Assembly (NCBI GenBank): GCA_024399955.1
Contig: JAKSNH010000002.1
Span: 186,001-250,000 of the forward strand
Direction: 5' to 3'
Source of the DNA: Paludibacteraceae bacterium
Lineage (GTDB): Bacteria > Bacteroidota > Bacteroidia > Bacteroidales > Paludibacteraceae
Length of the DNA stretch: 64,000 bases
Shown here: piece by piece, positions 35,601 through 43,171 of the stretch
How positions within the stretch are numbered: position 1 is the first letter of the stretch
Layout: each line of letters starts with the position of its first letter
Made by a program: the position numbers and the translations under genes
The notes under the pieces: model-generated
The model's database searches: none
What the model was told of the DNA's origin: nothing
The model's input: the letters and a program-made list of their open reading frames with translations, nothing else

Positions 35601-36929
35601 TCAAACACATGATGAGCACAGGGCAATGCGTGCTTGCAGTTCCCAAGTGCGAATTCGGTCCTTGTAGAGGTTATTTCGGTTCATTGTTTCGATGTCGCAA
35701 TTGGCATCCGAGTTATCGTCCCATCTGCGGCAGTTATACAGCACGTTATAGATGCGTCCTATCTGGTATTCACGGCTGATGCGCAGCCCGACGGCATAGT
35801 CTTCGCCATACTTGGTGGTAGGGAAGTTGAGTGTTCTTAGTAGGGGAGTCCAGAAGGCGCGAGGAGCACCTAATCCGTTGATACGCAAGGCATTATTGCG
35901 TCCATTGTCGGGAGTCCATTCTTTATGGTCGATGATGCCGGGAGGGAGTGGTGAGCCATTGATGTCGGTTAGTTGGTAAGAGCCAATCACCATGGCGCAG
36001 TTTTGAGTGTGGAAAGCATCGATGATTTGCTGTACGGTAGTTGGGTCAAAGTAGGTGTCATCGGAGTCGAGTTGGATAGCAAACCGTCCGCAGAGCGGGT
36101 GATGGAAGGCACTATTCCAGTTGCCACCGATGGCATGCCAAGTGGGGTCTTGTGCGATATAGATGAGGTTGTCATGTCCTTCGGCAAGGATGCTCTTGAT
36201 CACATCTATGGTGCCGTCCGTAGAGTTGTCATCTACGACGATGACGTTGTATCGATAGGGGGCTTGAACCTGCTGACTGAGGGCACTATGAATAGCGTCT
36301 TTGATGGTGCGAACTCGGTTCTTGCATGGGATGACGACGCTCGCCTCGTACGCGAAGTCTCCTTCGTGAATATTGACACTCTTGAAGGTGGGTTTGAGGT
36401 AGCCACCAATGGCTTTGAGGTGTTCGGTAACGCAAGCCTCCATTTCTTGTTGTACGCCCCGATTGCGTGGGTCAACGTAGTCAAAGAGTTTCTCTCCGGA
36501 CTTACGTGTGTCGTCCTCTATTTCGTAATATAGGTATTCGGTAATATGCACTAATGCGCCCATGCGGCTAAGGCGCAAGCGTAGGTCGTACCATCCGGCA
36601 AATTGATAGTTGGTGGACATTTGTTTAACGGCCTGTTGCAAGGTGTCCGTGCGGATTAGAACGACTGCTCCAAATTCAAAATCATCCCGGAGAGCTCCCA
36701 TTTGATAGTCGATGACGGGTGCTGGGGTATTGTTTTGGGTGAATCGGTCGCTATAAACCATAACGGCGTGTGTGTCTTCGGCAATTTGAATCATTCGTTG
36801 CTGGGCAAAGTGCACCCATTCGATGGTAGGTTTGAAGTAAATGAGAGTGAAGGGATCTTTACTTTGTTGGGCAATGGTACGAATGGCCTCAGTAGAGCAG
36901 ATTCGACCCGGTAAAAAGAAAGGTTTCAT
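35601..36929 (-). CDS. Family 2 glycosyltransferase with long N-terminal extension
   Basis: 442 residues from MKPFFLPGRICSTEAIR; the longer in-frame start would include the promoter. The GT-A domain starts near residue 205: SVVIPCKNRVRTIKDAI, VVVDDNSTDGTIDVI, and the DxD-type LDSDD that binds metal and nucleotide sugar. The final third (GLGAPRAFWTPLLRTL ... GEDYAVGLRIS) fits the acceptor side. The first 200 residues (TLIYFKPTIEWVHFAQQRM ... GWYDLRLRLSRMGALVHITE) look like a second, degenerate GT-A fold. The acceptor is unknown. It shares a divergent promoter with the sugar kinase. Confidence 0.85.
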   Translation of the reverse strand: MKPFFLPGRICSTEAIRTIAQQSKDPFTLIYFKPTIEWVHFAQQRMIQIAEDTHAVMVYSDRFTQNNTPAPVIDYQMGALRDDFEFGAVVLIRTDTLQQAVKQMSTNYQFAGWYDLRLRLSRMGALVHITEYLYYEIEDDTRKSGEKLFDYVDPRNRGVQQEMEACVTEHLKAIGGYLKPTFKSVNIHEGDFAYEASVVIPCKNRVRTIKDAIHSALSQQVQAPYRYNVIVVDDNSTDGTIDVIKSILAEGHDNLIYIAQDPTWHAIGGNWNSAFHHPLCGRFAIQLDSDDTYFDPTTVQQIIDAFHTQNCAMVIGSYQLTDINGSPLPPGIIDHKEWTPDNGRNNALRINGLGAPRAFWTPLLRTLNFPTTKYGEDYAVGLRISREYQIGRIYNVLYNCRRWDDNSDANCDIETMNRNNLYKDRIRTWELQARIALCSSCV

Positions 36930-36952
36930 AATATGATTTGCTAATTTTAGTG

Positions 36953-37000
36953 CAAAGATACAAAAATATTTGCATATATGCAAAAAAATTAGTATTTTTG
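36953..37000. promoter_or_regulatory. Perfect back-to-back promoter pair sharing a palindromic -33 box
   Basis: + strand: TTTG (36969-36972), 20 bases, TATTTTTG (36993-37000), serving the sugar kinase operon. - strand: TTTG (36981-36984), 20 bases, TATCTTTG (36953-36960), serving the glycosyltransferase. The 16-base palindrome TTTGCATATATGCAAA (36969-36984) supplies both -33 boxes, so only one direction should be usable at a time. Confidence 0.82.
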
Positions 37001-37017
37001 CAGCAAATTTGAGAAGT

Positions 37018-37914
37018 ATGATTATAATAGCAGATTCCGGTTCAACGAAGACGCATTGGTGTTTGATGACGGCCAATGGTCAGTCAAGCGATATTGTTAC
37101 CGATGGAATCAATCCTTTTTATCAGACGCCTGATGCGATGCGTAATAGTGTCGTCAATCAATTATTGCCCCAGATGGCTCATCTGATGTGGGCAGGTATA
37201 GTAACGAGTGTGTTCTTTTATGGTGCAGGATGTACGCCGGAGAAGGCACCTCTTGTGCAACAGGTGCTTGCATCTGTTTTTAAGTGCTCTGATGTTCAGG
37301 TCAATTCGGATATGGTAGGTGCTGCTCGCGGTTTATTGCAACATAAACGAGGTGTAGCATGTATATTGGGAACAGGTTCCAATAGTTGTTTGTACGATGG
37401 TGAGAAGATTATCAAGAATGTACCATCTTTAGGCTTTATTTTAGGAGATGAGGGAGGCGGTGCTGTATTAGGGAAACGTTTGGTGGCTGATTTATTTAAG
37501 AATCAATTGGGTCAGGATTTGATGGATGCTTTTGTGGAGCAATATCATATTAGTCAGGCGGATTTAATCGAACACGTTTATCGTCAACCGTTCCCGAATC
37601 GTTATTTGGCTAATTTGAGTCGATTCTGTGCAGACCACATAGAAGATAAACGCATTTATGACCTGGTTTATGACCATTTTACGGACTTTGTTGTGCGTAA
37701 TTTGGAGCAATATTATCAGGACGAGAATAATGTGGAGATTGAGGATACTAAGTCGTTGCCAGTCGGATTTATTGGGGGAATTGCGTACTATTATCAAGAT
37801 ATATTGCGTGAGGTGTTGGACGATTTGGGCTTTACCTTGTCCACTATTCTGTTGGACCCTGTTGATGGACTGAAACGATACCACCGCAAGGATGTAGTAC
37901 CAACGCAGATTTAG
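37018..37914 (+). CDS. BadF/BadG-type ATPase, N-acetylglucosamine kinase-like
   Basis: 298 residues from MIIIADSGSTKTHWCLM; the start fits the promoter 18 bases upstream. The ASKHA-fold phosphate motifs are visible: ADSGSTKT (5-12), a Gly-rich GVACILGTGSNSCLYDG, and LGFILGDEGGGAVLGK. The family includes eukaryote-type N-acetylglucosamine kinases and activators of 2-hydroxyacyl dehydratases; no dehydratase is nearby. Being first in an operon with murB and murA suggests amino-sugar recycling into the cell-wall pool, but that role is inferred from position. Confidence 0.85.
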   Translation: MIIIADSGSTKTHWCLMTANGQSSDIVTDGINPFYQTPDAMRNSVVNQLLPQMAHLMWAGIVTSVFFYGAGCTPEKAPLVQQVLASVFKCSDVQVNSDMVGAARGLLQHKRGVACILGTGSNSCLYDGEKIIKNVPSLGFILGDEGGGAVLGKRLVADLFKNQLGQDLMDAFVEQYHISQADLIEHVYRQPFPNRYLANLSRFCADHIEDKRIYDLVYDHFTDFVVRNLEQYYQDENNVEIEDTKSLPVGFIGGIAYYYQDILREVLDDLGFTLSTILLDPVDGLKRYHRKDVVPTQI

Positions 37915-37915
37915 C

Positions 37916-38902
37916 ATGAAGATCCAGGAAAATATATCTGTGCTACCATACAATACGTTTGGTTTGGATGTCAAGGCACGTGTAGTTGCTGAATATTACT
38001 CGGTGGAGGAGTTGATAGAGTTGCTTAAACGCTATCAAGGACAGTCTTTGTTGCCGGTTGGGGAAGGCAGTAATTTGCTGTTTACGAAGGATTATGATGG
38101 AGTCCTATTAATATCGCGTATGAGGCGCGCTCGCGCGATGAAGGAAGATGCACAACAAGTATGGATTGAAGCAGAAAGCGGATTGAAGTTGGATGATTTG
38201 ATTGCGCAATTAGTTGATATGAACTTGACTGGGATGGAAAATTTAAGTTATATTCCCGGAACGGTTGGGGCGAGTGCGGTGCAGAATGTAGGAGCATACG
38301 GTGTGGAGGCAAAAGATGTGATTGAGTCGGTAGAGACGATAGAGATAGCAACTTTAATGCCGAAAGTATTTACCAATGCAGCCTGTTGTTTTGGGTATCG
38401 CGATAGTGTGTTTAAGAATGCATTGAAAGGGCAATATATCGTCACAAAGGTAGTTTATCGCCTGCATAAGGACGGTCCGCTTTTGTTAGACAGGGTGAAG
38501 GCTAATCCGATGCCGACTACAGCGCAAGAAGTGCGTGATGCCGTGATTGCTATTCGTCGCAATAAGTTGCCGGAAGTGGGAGAGACTGGCAGTGCCGGTA
38601 GTTTCTTCAAGAACCCAGTGATTGATGTGAAACAGTTTACATCCCTGAAGGAGCAGTATCCCGATATGCCTTATTATGAGGAGGGGGATGGTTTTAAGGT
38701 GTCGGCTGCGTGGTTGATAGAACAATGTGGTTGGAAGGGAAAGAGAATGGGTGGCGCACAGGTTTATGAGAAGCAACCATTGGTGATTATCAATGCCAAT
38801 CATGCTACAGCGGCTGATATTGTGGCATTAGCTCAGTCGGTGGTGGATAGTGTGTATAAACAATTTGGAATCAAGATTTCTCCGGAAGTCAATTATATTT
38901 AA
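37916..38902 (+). CDS. murB: UDP-N-acetylenolpyruvoylglucosamine reductase
   Basis: 328 residues, type I MurB. It reduces the enolpyruvyl group made by MurA to give UDP-MurNAc, using FAD and NADPH in the cytoplasm. Motifs: NTFGLDVKARVVAEY, LPVGEGSNLLFT for FAD, YIPGTVGASAVQNVGAYG, GYRDSVFK, and GSAGSFFKNP with the catalytic serine. It starts one base after the kinase stop and is followed by murA after 17 bases, so two successive steps of peptidoglycan precursor synthesis are co-transcribed. Confidence 0.97.
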   Translation: MKIQENISVLPYNTFGLDVKARVVAEYYSVEELIELLKRYQGQSLLPVGEGSNLLFTKDYDGVLLISRMRRARAMKEDAQQVWIEAESGLKLDDLIAQLVDMNLTGMENLSYIPGTVGASAVQNVGAYGVEAKDVIESVETIEIATLMPKVFTNAACCFGYRDSVFKNALKGQYIVTKVVYRLHKDGPLLLDRVKANPMPTTAQEVRDAVIAIRRNKLPEVGETGSAGSFFKNPVIDVKQFTSLKEQYPDMPYYEEGDGFKVSAAWLIEQCGWKGKRMGGAQVYEKQPLVIINANHATAADIVALAQSVVDSVYKQFGIKISPEVNYI

Positions 38903-38919
38903 CCTCTTATCTTTTATCT

Positions 38920-40230
38920 ATGGCCAGTTTTATTGTAGAAGGCGGACATCGGTTGCATGGTAGCATTACACCGAGTGGTGCGAAGAATGAAGCACTTCAG
39001 GTTTTGTGTGCAGTACTTTTAACCTCCGAACGGGTAGTGATTGATAATATACCCAATATTTTAGACGTGAATAATCTGATTGATTTATTGCGTGCGATGG
39101 GTGTAGTGGTGGAGCAATTATCGGAGCGTCAATATGCTTTTACTGCCAATCATATCGATACCTCTTATTTGGAGAGCGAAGATTTCCGCAATCGTTGTAT
39201 GCGCTTGCGTGGCTCAGTGATGTTGATAGGTCCGCTTTTGGCACGATTAGGTCGCATTACCTATGCTAAACCGGGAGGAGATAAGATAGGTCGTCGTCGT
39301 TTAGATACGCATTTTCAGGGCATGATTAATTTAGGTGCGACTTATACGCATAATAATGATTTATGTGCTTATACGTTTAGTGCCCCGCAAGGGCTGAAAG
39401 GCACTTATATGCTGTTGGATGAGGCGTCTGTAACCGGTACGGCCAATATCGTGATGACAGCTGTGATGGCAAAAGGAACGACTACGATTTACAATGCTGC
39501 GTGTGAACCTTATTTGCAGCAGTTATGTAAGATGCTTAATCGGATGGGCGCGCATATTGAGGGGGTAGGAAGTAACTTGTTGACGATTGAGGGTGTGAGT
39601 CAATTGCATGGCGCTGAACATACGTTGTTGCCTGATATGATTGAGGTGGGTTCATTTATTGGGATGGCAGCGATTACGAGTAGTGAACTGACGATTAAGA
39701 ATGTCAGTTATAAAGATTTAGGCATTATCCCGGATACGTTCCGTCGCTTAGGCATACATTTAGAACAACGAGGTGATGATATCTATATTCCTCAGCAAGA
39801 CCATTATCAGATAGAGTCGTTCATGGATGGCAGTATTCTTAATATAGCTGATGCACCATGGCCCGGCTTGACTCCGGACTTGTTGAGTGTTATCTTAGTG
39901 GTAGCAACTCAGGCTCGCGGCAGTGTACTGATTCATCAGAAGATGTTTGAGAGTCGTCTGTTCTTTGTGGATAAGCTAATAGATATGGGTGCGCAGATTA
40001 TTTTGTGTGATCCTCACCGCGCCGTCGTCATAGGTCATGATCACCAGATGCAACTTAGGCGCAATAATATGACCAGTCCGGATATCCGTGCCGGTATTGC
40101 GATGTTGATTGCGGCTATGTCGGCCGAAGGAGTTAGTCGCATTGACCATATAGATCAGATTGATAGGGGATATGAGAGCATTGAGGAGCGACTGAATGCG
40201 ATAGGGGCATGTATAAAAAGAGAAGAATAA
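38920..40230 (+). CDS. murA: UDP-N-acetylglucosamine 1-carboxyvinyltransferase
   Basis: 436 residues, full length. It transfers enolpyruvate from PEP to UDP-GlcNAc, the first committed step of peptidoglycan synthesis. Motifs: SGAKNEALQVL near the N-terminus, LRGSVMLIGPLLARLG, and the active-site loop PGGDKIGRRRLDTH. The loop position that is Cys115 in E. coli is Asp here (residue 121, codon GAT). Natural Asp versions are known in other bacteria and are not alkylated by fosfomycin. It is last in the kinase-murB-murA operon, ahead of a duplicated terminator unit. Confidence 0.97.
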   Translation: MASFIVEGGHRLHGSITPSGAKNEALQVLCAVLLTSERVVIDNIPNILDVNNLIDLLRAMGVVVEQLSERQYAFTANHIDTSYLESEDFRNRCMRLRGSVMLIGPLLARLGRITYAKPGGDKIGRRRLDTHFQGMINLGATYTHNNDLCAYTFSAPQGLKGTYMLLDEASVTGTANIVMTAVMAKGTTTIYNAACEPYLQQLCKMLNRMGAHIEGVGSNLLTIEGVSQLHGAEHTLLPDMIEVGSFIGMAAITSSELTIKNVSYKDLGIIPDTFRRLGIHLEQRGDDIYIPQQDHYQIESFMDGSILNIADAPWPGLTPDLLSVILVVATQARGSVLIHQKMFESRLFFVDKLIDMGAQIILCDPHRAVVIGHDHQMQLRRNNMTSPDIRAGIAMLIAAMSAEGVSRIDHIDQIDRGYESIEERLNAIGACIKREE

Positions 40231-40318
40231 AAAGAAAGGGACGTCATCTCGACGTCCACGATAGTATTGCTTCGTTACACTTCGTAATACAAAAGAAAGG
40301 GACGTCATCTCGACGTCC
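40231..40318. repeat. Duplicated 27-bp hairpin unit after murA
   Basis: A 27-base unit beginning AAAGAAAGGGACGTCATCTC occurs at 40231-40257 and 40292-40318, 61 bases apart. Each copy holds the stem GGACGTC/GACGTCC around ATCTC. Only the second is followed by a T-run. Confidence 0.85.
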
Positions 40319-40325
40319 TTTTTCT
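40300..40325 (+). terminator. Rho-independent terminator of the murB-murA operon
   Basis: GGACGTC-ATCTC-GACGTCC followed by TTTTTCTT. The remaining gap to the convergent phosphoesterase (to 40463) is AT-rich with no gene seen. Confidence 0.8.
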
Positions 40326-40463
40326 TGGTATTAGTCTGTTTGATTTAAGGTACAAAAAAGATTGTGTTTGTTTTCGACTGCAAAATTACTGCTTTTTTAG
40401 TACCTGACCAAAGATTTTTTTATGTTCTTAGGCATATTTTACATTTTTTAATAACTTTTTTTC

Positions 40464-40985
40464 TTAATTTCGTGCTAATTCTACGACTTCGAGGTCCTTG
40501 ATTTCGTTTTTGTCGATAGTAAAGCGCAGTAATGTTTGTGCAGTTTGCCATCCTTGTTTTCCTGCGGCTCCCGGATTCATTGTGAGAAATCCCCATTGTT
40601 TATCGTAGATGACTTTAAGGATGTGTGAGTGTCCGCAAACGAATAAATCTATCCCTCCTTTATTGGACGCTTTGTCTTCGGCGGCTTGTCGGAAGACTGG
40701 TAAGAGCCATGGATTGTATTTGCCGGGGTATCCTCCTATGTGGGTCATTAAGACGTTGACGTCTTCTACGCGGAATCGATACAATTCGCTTAGCGAGTAG
40801 CGAACATCGCCACTATCCATATTTCCATAGACGGCGCGAGTAGGTTTTGTTTCGCGTAGTTTTTGGAGCACTTCCATGGAACCAATATCTCCGGCATGCC
40901 ATATTTCGTCGCAACTTTCTAAATAAGGCATGACCCGCTTATCAAGCAGGCCATGAGTGTCTGATAGTAATCCAATGCGTGTCAT
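40464..40985 (-). CDS. YfcE-like metallophosphoesterase
   Basis: 173 residues, the usual length for the YfcE/MJ0936 group. The metal-binding set of the calcineurin-like fold is complete: LLSDTHG, WHAGDIG, YGNMD, MTHIGG and CGHSH. These enzymes hydrolyse phosphodiesters in vitro; the natural substrate is generally unknown. The start codon overlaps the ftsE-like stop by 4 bases, so it is the last gene of a three-gene operon with an FtsE-like ATPase and a DUF349 protein. Confidence 0.92.
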   Translation of the reverse strand: MTRIGLLSDTHGLLDKRVMPYLESCDEIWHAGDIGSMEVLQKLRETKPTRAVYGNMDSGDVRYSLSELYRFRVEDVNVLMTHIGGYPGKYNPWLLPVFRQAAEDKASNKGGIDLFVCGHSHILKVIYDKQWGFLTMNPGAAGKQGWQTAQTLLRFTIDKNEIKDLEVVELARN

Positions 40986-41647
40986 TGTTCTTCGTGAATT
41001 TCGCTGTTTTCGAATCTCAGTTTCCGTCCCGGGAAAAGTTCGGGCCAGCGTGGGTTATGTGTGGACATAATGACGGTCATTCCTGCCTGTGAGATAGAGT
41101 GAAGCAGTCGCATGATCTCTTCGCCGGTTTCTTGATCTAAATTGCCGGTTGGTTCATCAGCAAGAATAACGTCAGGCGTATTGAGTAGTGCGCGAGCAAT
41201 CACAACACGTTGTTGTTCTCCTCCGCTGAGGTGGTAAGGCATCTTATACCCTTTGTCTCCCATACCAACTTGCTCTAGAACTTCCTTGGCTTGGAGTCGC
41301 ATCATTCTTTTATCTTCCCATCCTGTGGCTCGCAAAACGAATAGGAGATTGTCTTCAACGCTGCGGTCAGACAGTAATTGGAAGTCCTGAAAGACGACCC
41401 CAATCTTGCGTCGTAAGTAGGGTACTTGTCGGCGACGAATGGAGGGCAGGTCGTAACCTAAAAAAGTGGCTTGTCCGCTATAGATTGGCAATTCTGCATA
41501 AAATGTCTTGATGAGGGACGATTTGCCTGTGCCAACTTTGCCTAACAGATAGACGAAGTCTCCTTGCTTGATGCGCAAGTTAACGTGTTTAAGTACAGTT
41601 TGTTCTCGTTGCCGAATTTCAACGTCTTGATAGTCAATTAGTTCCAT
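40982..41647 (-). CDS. ftsE: FtsE-like cell division ABC ATPase
   Basis: 221 residues. All ABC motifs are present: Walker [10 protein letters not shown] (36-44), Q-loop VVFQDFQLL, signature LSGGEQQR, Walker [13 protein letters not shown], and the switch His in STHNP. FtsE pairs with membrane FtsX to control peptidoglycan hydrolases at the septum. No ftsX is next to it; the neighbours are a DUF349 gene (1-base overlap, TAATG) and the phosphoesterase. Assignment to FtsE rather than another small ABC exporter subunit rests on length and overall sequence. Confidence 0.85.
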   Translation of the reverse strand: MELIDYQDVEIRQREQTVLKHVNLRIKQGDFVYLLGKVGTGKSSLIKTFYAELPIYSGQATFLGYDLPSIRRRQVPYLRRKIGVVFQDFQLLSDRSVEDNLLFVLRATGWEDKRMMRLQAKEVLEQVGMGDKGYKMPYHLSGGEQQRVVIARALLNTPDVILADEPTGNLDQETGEEIMRLLHSISQAGMTVIMSTHNPRWPELFPGRKLRFENSEIHEEQ

Positions 41648-43101
41648 TATTCTGCGTCTAATTTGGCCTCAATGTCTTTGAGTTGTTTCTTGAGTTGGTC
41701 TATCTTCTTATGCATGTCATCCACTAATTTATTAGCGGTTTTGGATTTGCTGGTGAAGAAGAGGATGTTATTCTCGGCCGTTTTGATTTCTTGTGTTAGG
41801 TTTTCGTGCAGGCGTAGTAGTTTATTTCTGTCGCCATCTTGTAATGCAGTCATATTGCGCGACTTGATGCGTTCCTCGCGTGCTGTCTTATTGACTTCGC
41901 GTCGGCGGTTGAAGAAGGTATCGCAAGTTTCAGTAAATTCTTTCCAAATAGCATCGCTGTATTTATGTGCAACAGGCCCGATTGTTTTCCATTCAGTTTG
42001 CAGGGCAATCAATGCTTTTTGTGCTTCTTGCCAAGCGTCGCTGGCGGCTAATTCTTGTGCGCGAGCAATAAGTTCACGTTTGCGTTTCATGTTTGTGCTG
42101 AATGTTTCGCGCATTTGTTTATAGAAATCTGTTTTAGCGCGGTAGAAGCCATCAACAACGGTGCGATATTCGTCATAAATGGATTGGTTTTGTTTTTTTG
42201 GTGCAAAGCCAATTTTTCTCCATTCTTCTTGGATGTTTTGTATTTTAGCATTCATATCATCCCACGCTTTAGTGGAGCGCAAGTTGGACCAGTCGAAGGT
42301 CTTGAGTTGCTCAATGAGTGCCTGTTTTTTGTGCAAGTTCTCTTGTTCCTGAGCGTGGAGTGCATCAAAGAATGCTTGGTGTTTTTTGTTAATGATGGTG
42401 CTGGCCTCTTTGAAGCGGTTCCATAAATCTTCGCGCAACTCGCGAGCGACCGGACCTATTTCTGCCCATTCGTCATGCAATTGTTGGAGAGCGCGACTTG
42501 CTTCAATGACGTTTTCATTATCTTTAAGTTTTTCTGCAGCTTCGCAGAGGAGTGTTTTCAATTCGAGGTTTTTCTTGAAGTCCAAGTCGCGTAGTTCGAT
42601 ATTGATTTTAACCAAGTCATAGAATTGTTCTTGGTATTGGTTGTATTGTTTCCAAATCTCTTGTGTTTTGGTAGCAGGCACTTGTCCGATTGTTTTCCAT
42701 TCGGCTTGCAACTCACGCATGCGTTTCATCTTATCCATCACATCCGCGGTCTCGCTTTCTGCCATTTCCTTCATTTGGGCGATGATGTTTTCCTTACGCA
42801 GCAAGTTCTGTTGCATTTCTTCCTCCAGGGCCTTTTGCACTTCTGCTCGTTTGGCTTTGTAGGTATTGAGCATGTCTCGGAAGGCCTGTTCTATCTCATC
42901 TGAGACAGGCTGCCAATTGTCCAATACTTGTCCGGCGGCAACAGCGGCTTCTTCGGCTGCTTTTTTCAGAGCGGCTTGTTCCTCGTGATACTGGCGGTAG
43001 AACTTATTTTGGAGTTCTTCCACTTGTTCTTTTACTTCCTTTACATCCTGATCGAGCAGGGCTTTTAACTCGTCTAAGAGAGTTTGTTTATCGTTTGCCA
43101 T
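41647..43101 (-). CDS. DUF349 repeat protein
   Basis: 484 residues, largely helical and highly charged, with no signal peptide. About five repeats of the DUF349 type are visible through their W-x-x-[IV]-G-x-[VA] cores: LQAEWKTIGQVPATKTQEIW, LHDEWAEIGPVARELREDLW, IQEEWRKIGFAPKKQNQSIY and LQTEWKTIGPVAHKYSDAIW. The C-terminus is a long coiled coil. Function is unknown; the family is common in Bacteroidetes next to ftsE-like genes. First gene of the operon, read from the promoter at 43139-43170. Confidence 0.9.
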   Translation of the reverse strand: MANDKQTLLDELKALLDQDVKEVKEQVEELQNKFYRQYHEEQAALKKAAEEAAVAAGQVLDNWQPVSDEIEQAFRDMLNTYKAKRAEVQKALEEEMQQNLLRKENIIAQMKEMAESETADVMDKMKRMRELQAEWKTIGQVPATKTQEIWKQYNQYQEQFYDLVKINIELRDLDFKKNLELKTLLCEAAEKLKDNENVIEASRALQQLHDEWAEIGPVARELREDLWNRFKEASTIINKKHQAFFDALHAQEQENLHKKQALIEQLKTFDWSNLRSTKAWDDMNAKIQNIQEEWRKIGFAPKKQNQSIYDEYRTVVDGFYRAKTDFYKQMRETFSTNMKRKRELIARAQELAASDAWQEAQKALIALQTEWKTIGPVAHKYSDAIWKEFTETCDTFFNRRREVNKTAREERIKSRNMTALQDGDRNKLLRLHENLTQEIKTAENNILFFTSKSKTANKLVDDMHKKIDQLKKQLKDIEAKLDAE

Positions 43102-43138
43102 AGTAGTAACGCCTTGCGGCGGAGATCATTAACGGCTA

Positions 43139-43170
43139 CAAAGATACTGCTTTTTTGTGATATATGCAAA
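43139..43170 (-). promoter_or_regulatory. Promoter of the DUF349-ftsE-phosphoesterase operon
   Basis: On the - strand TTTG (43167-43170), 20 bases, TATCTTTG (43139-43146). It abuts the end of the exporter gene, so this operon is transcribed separately from the pigment operon. The -33 box is again followed by CATATA. Confidence 0.8.
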
Positions 43171-43171
43171 T

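Noticed and set aside
41663..42903. Several + strand frames opposite the DUF349 gene
   Set aside because: They mirror the highly charged repeats of the real gene on the other strand and carry no recognisable domain.
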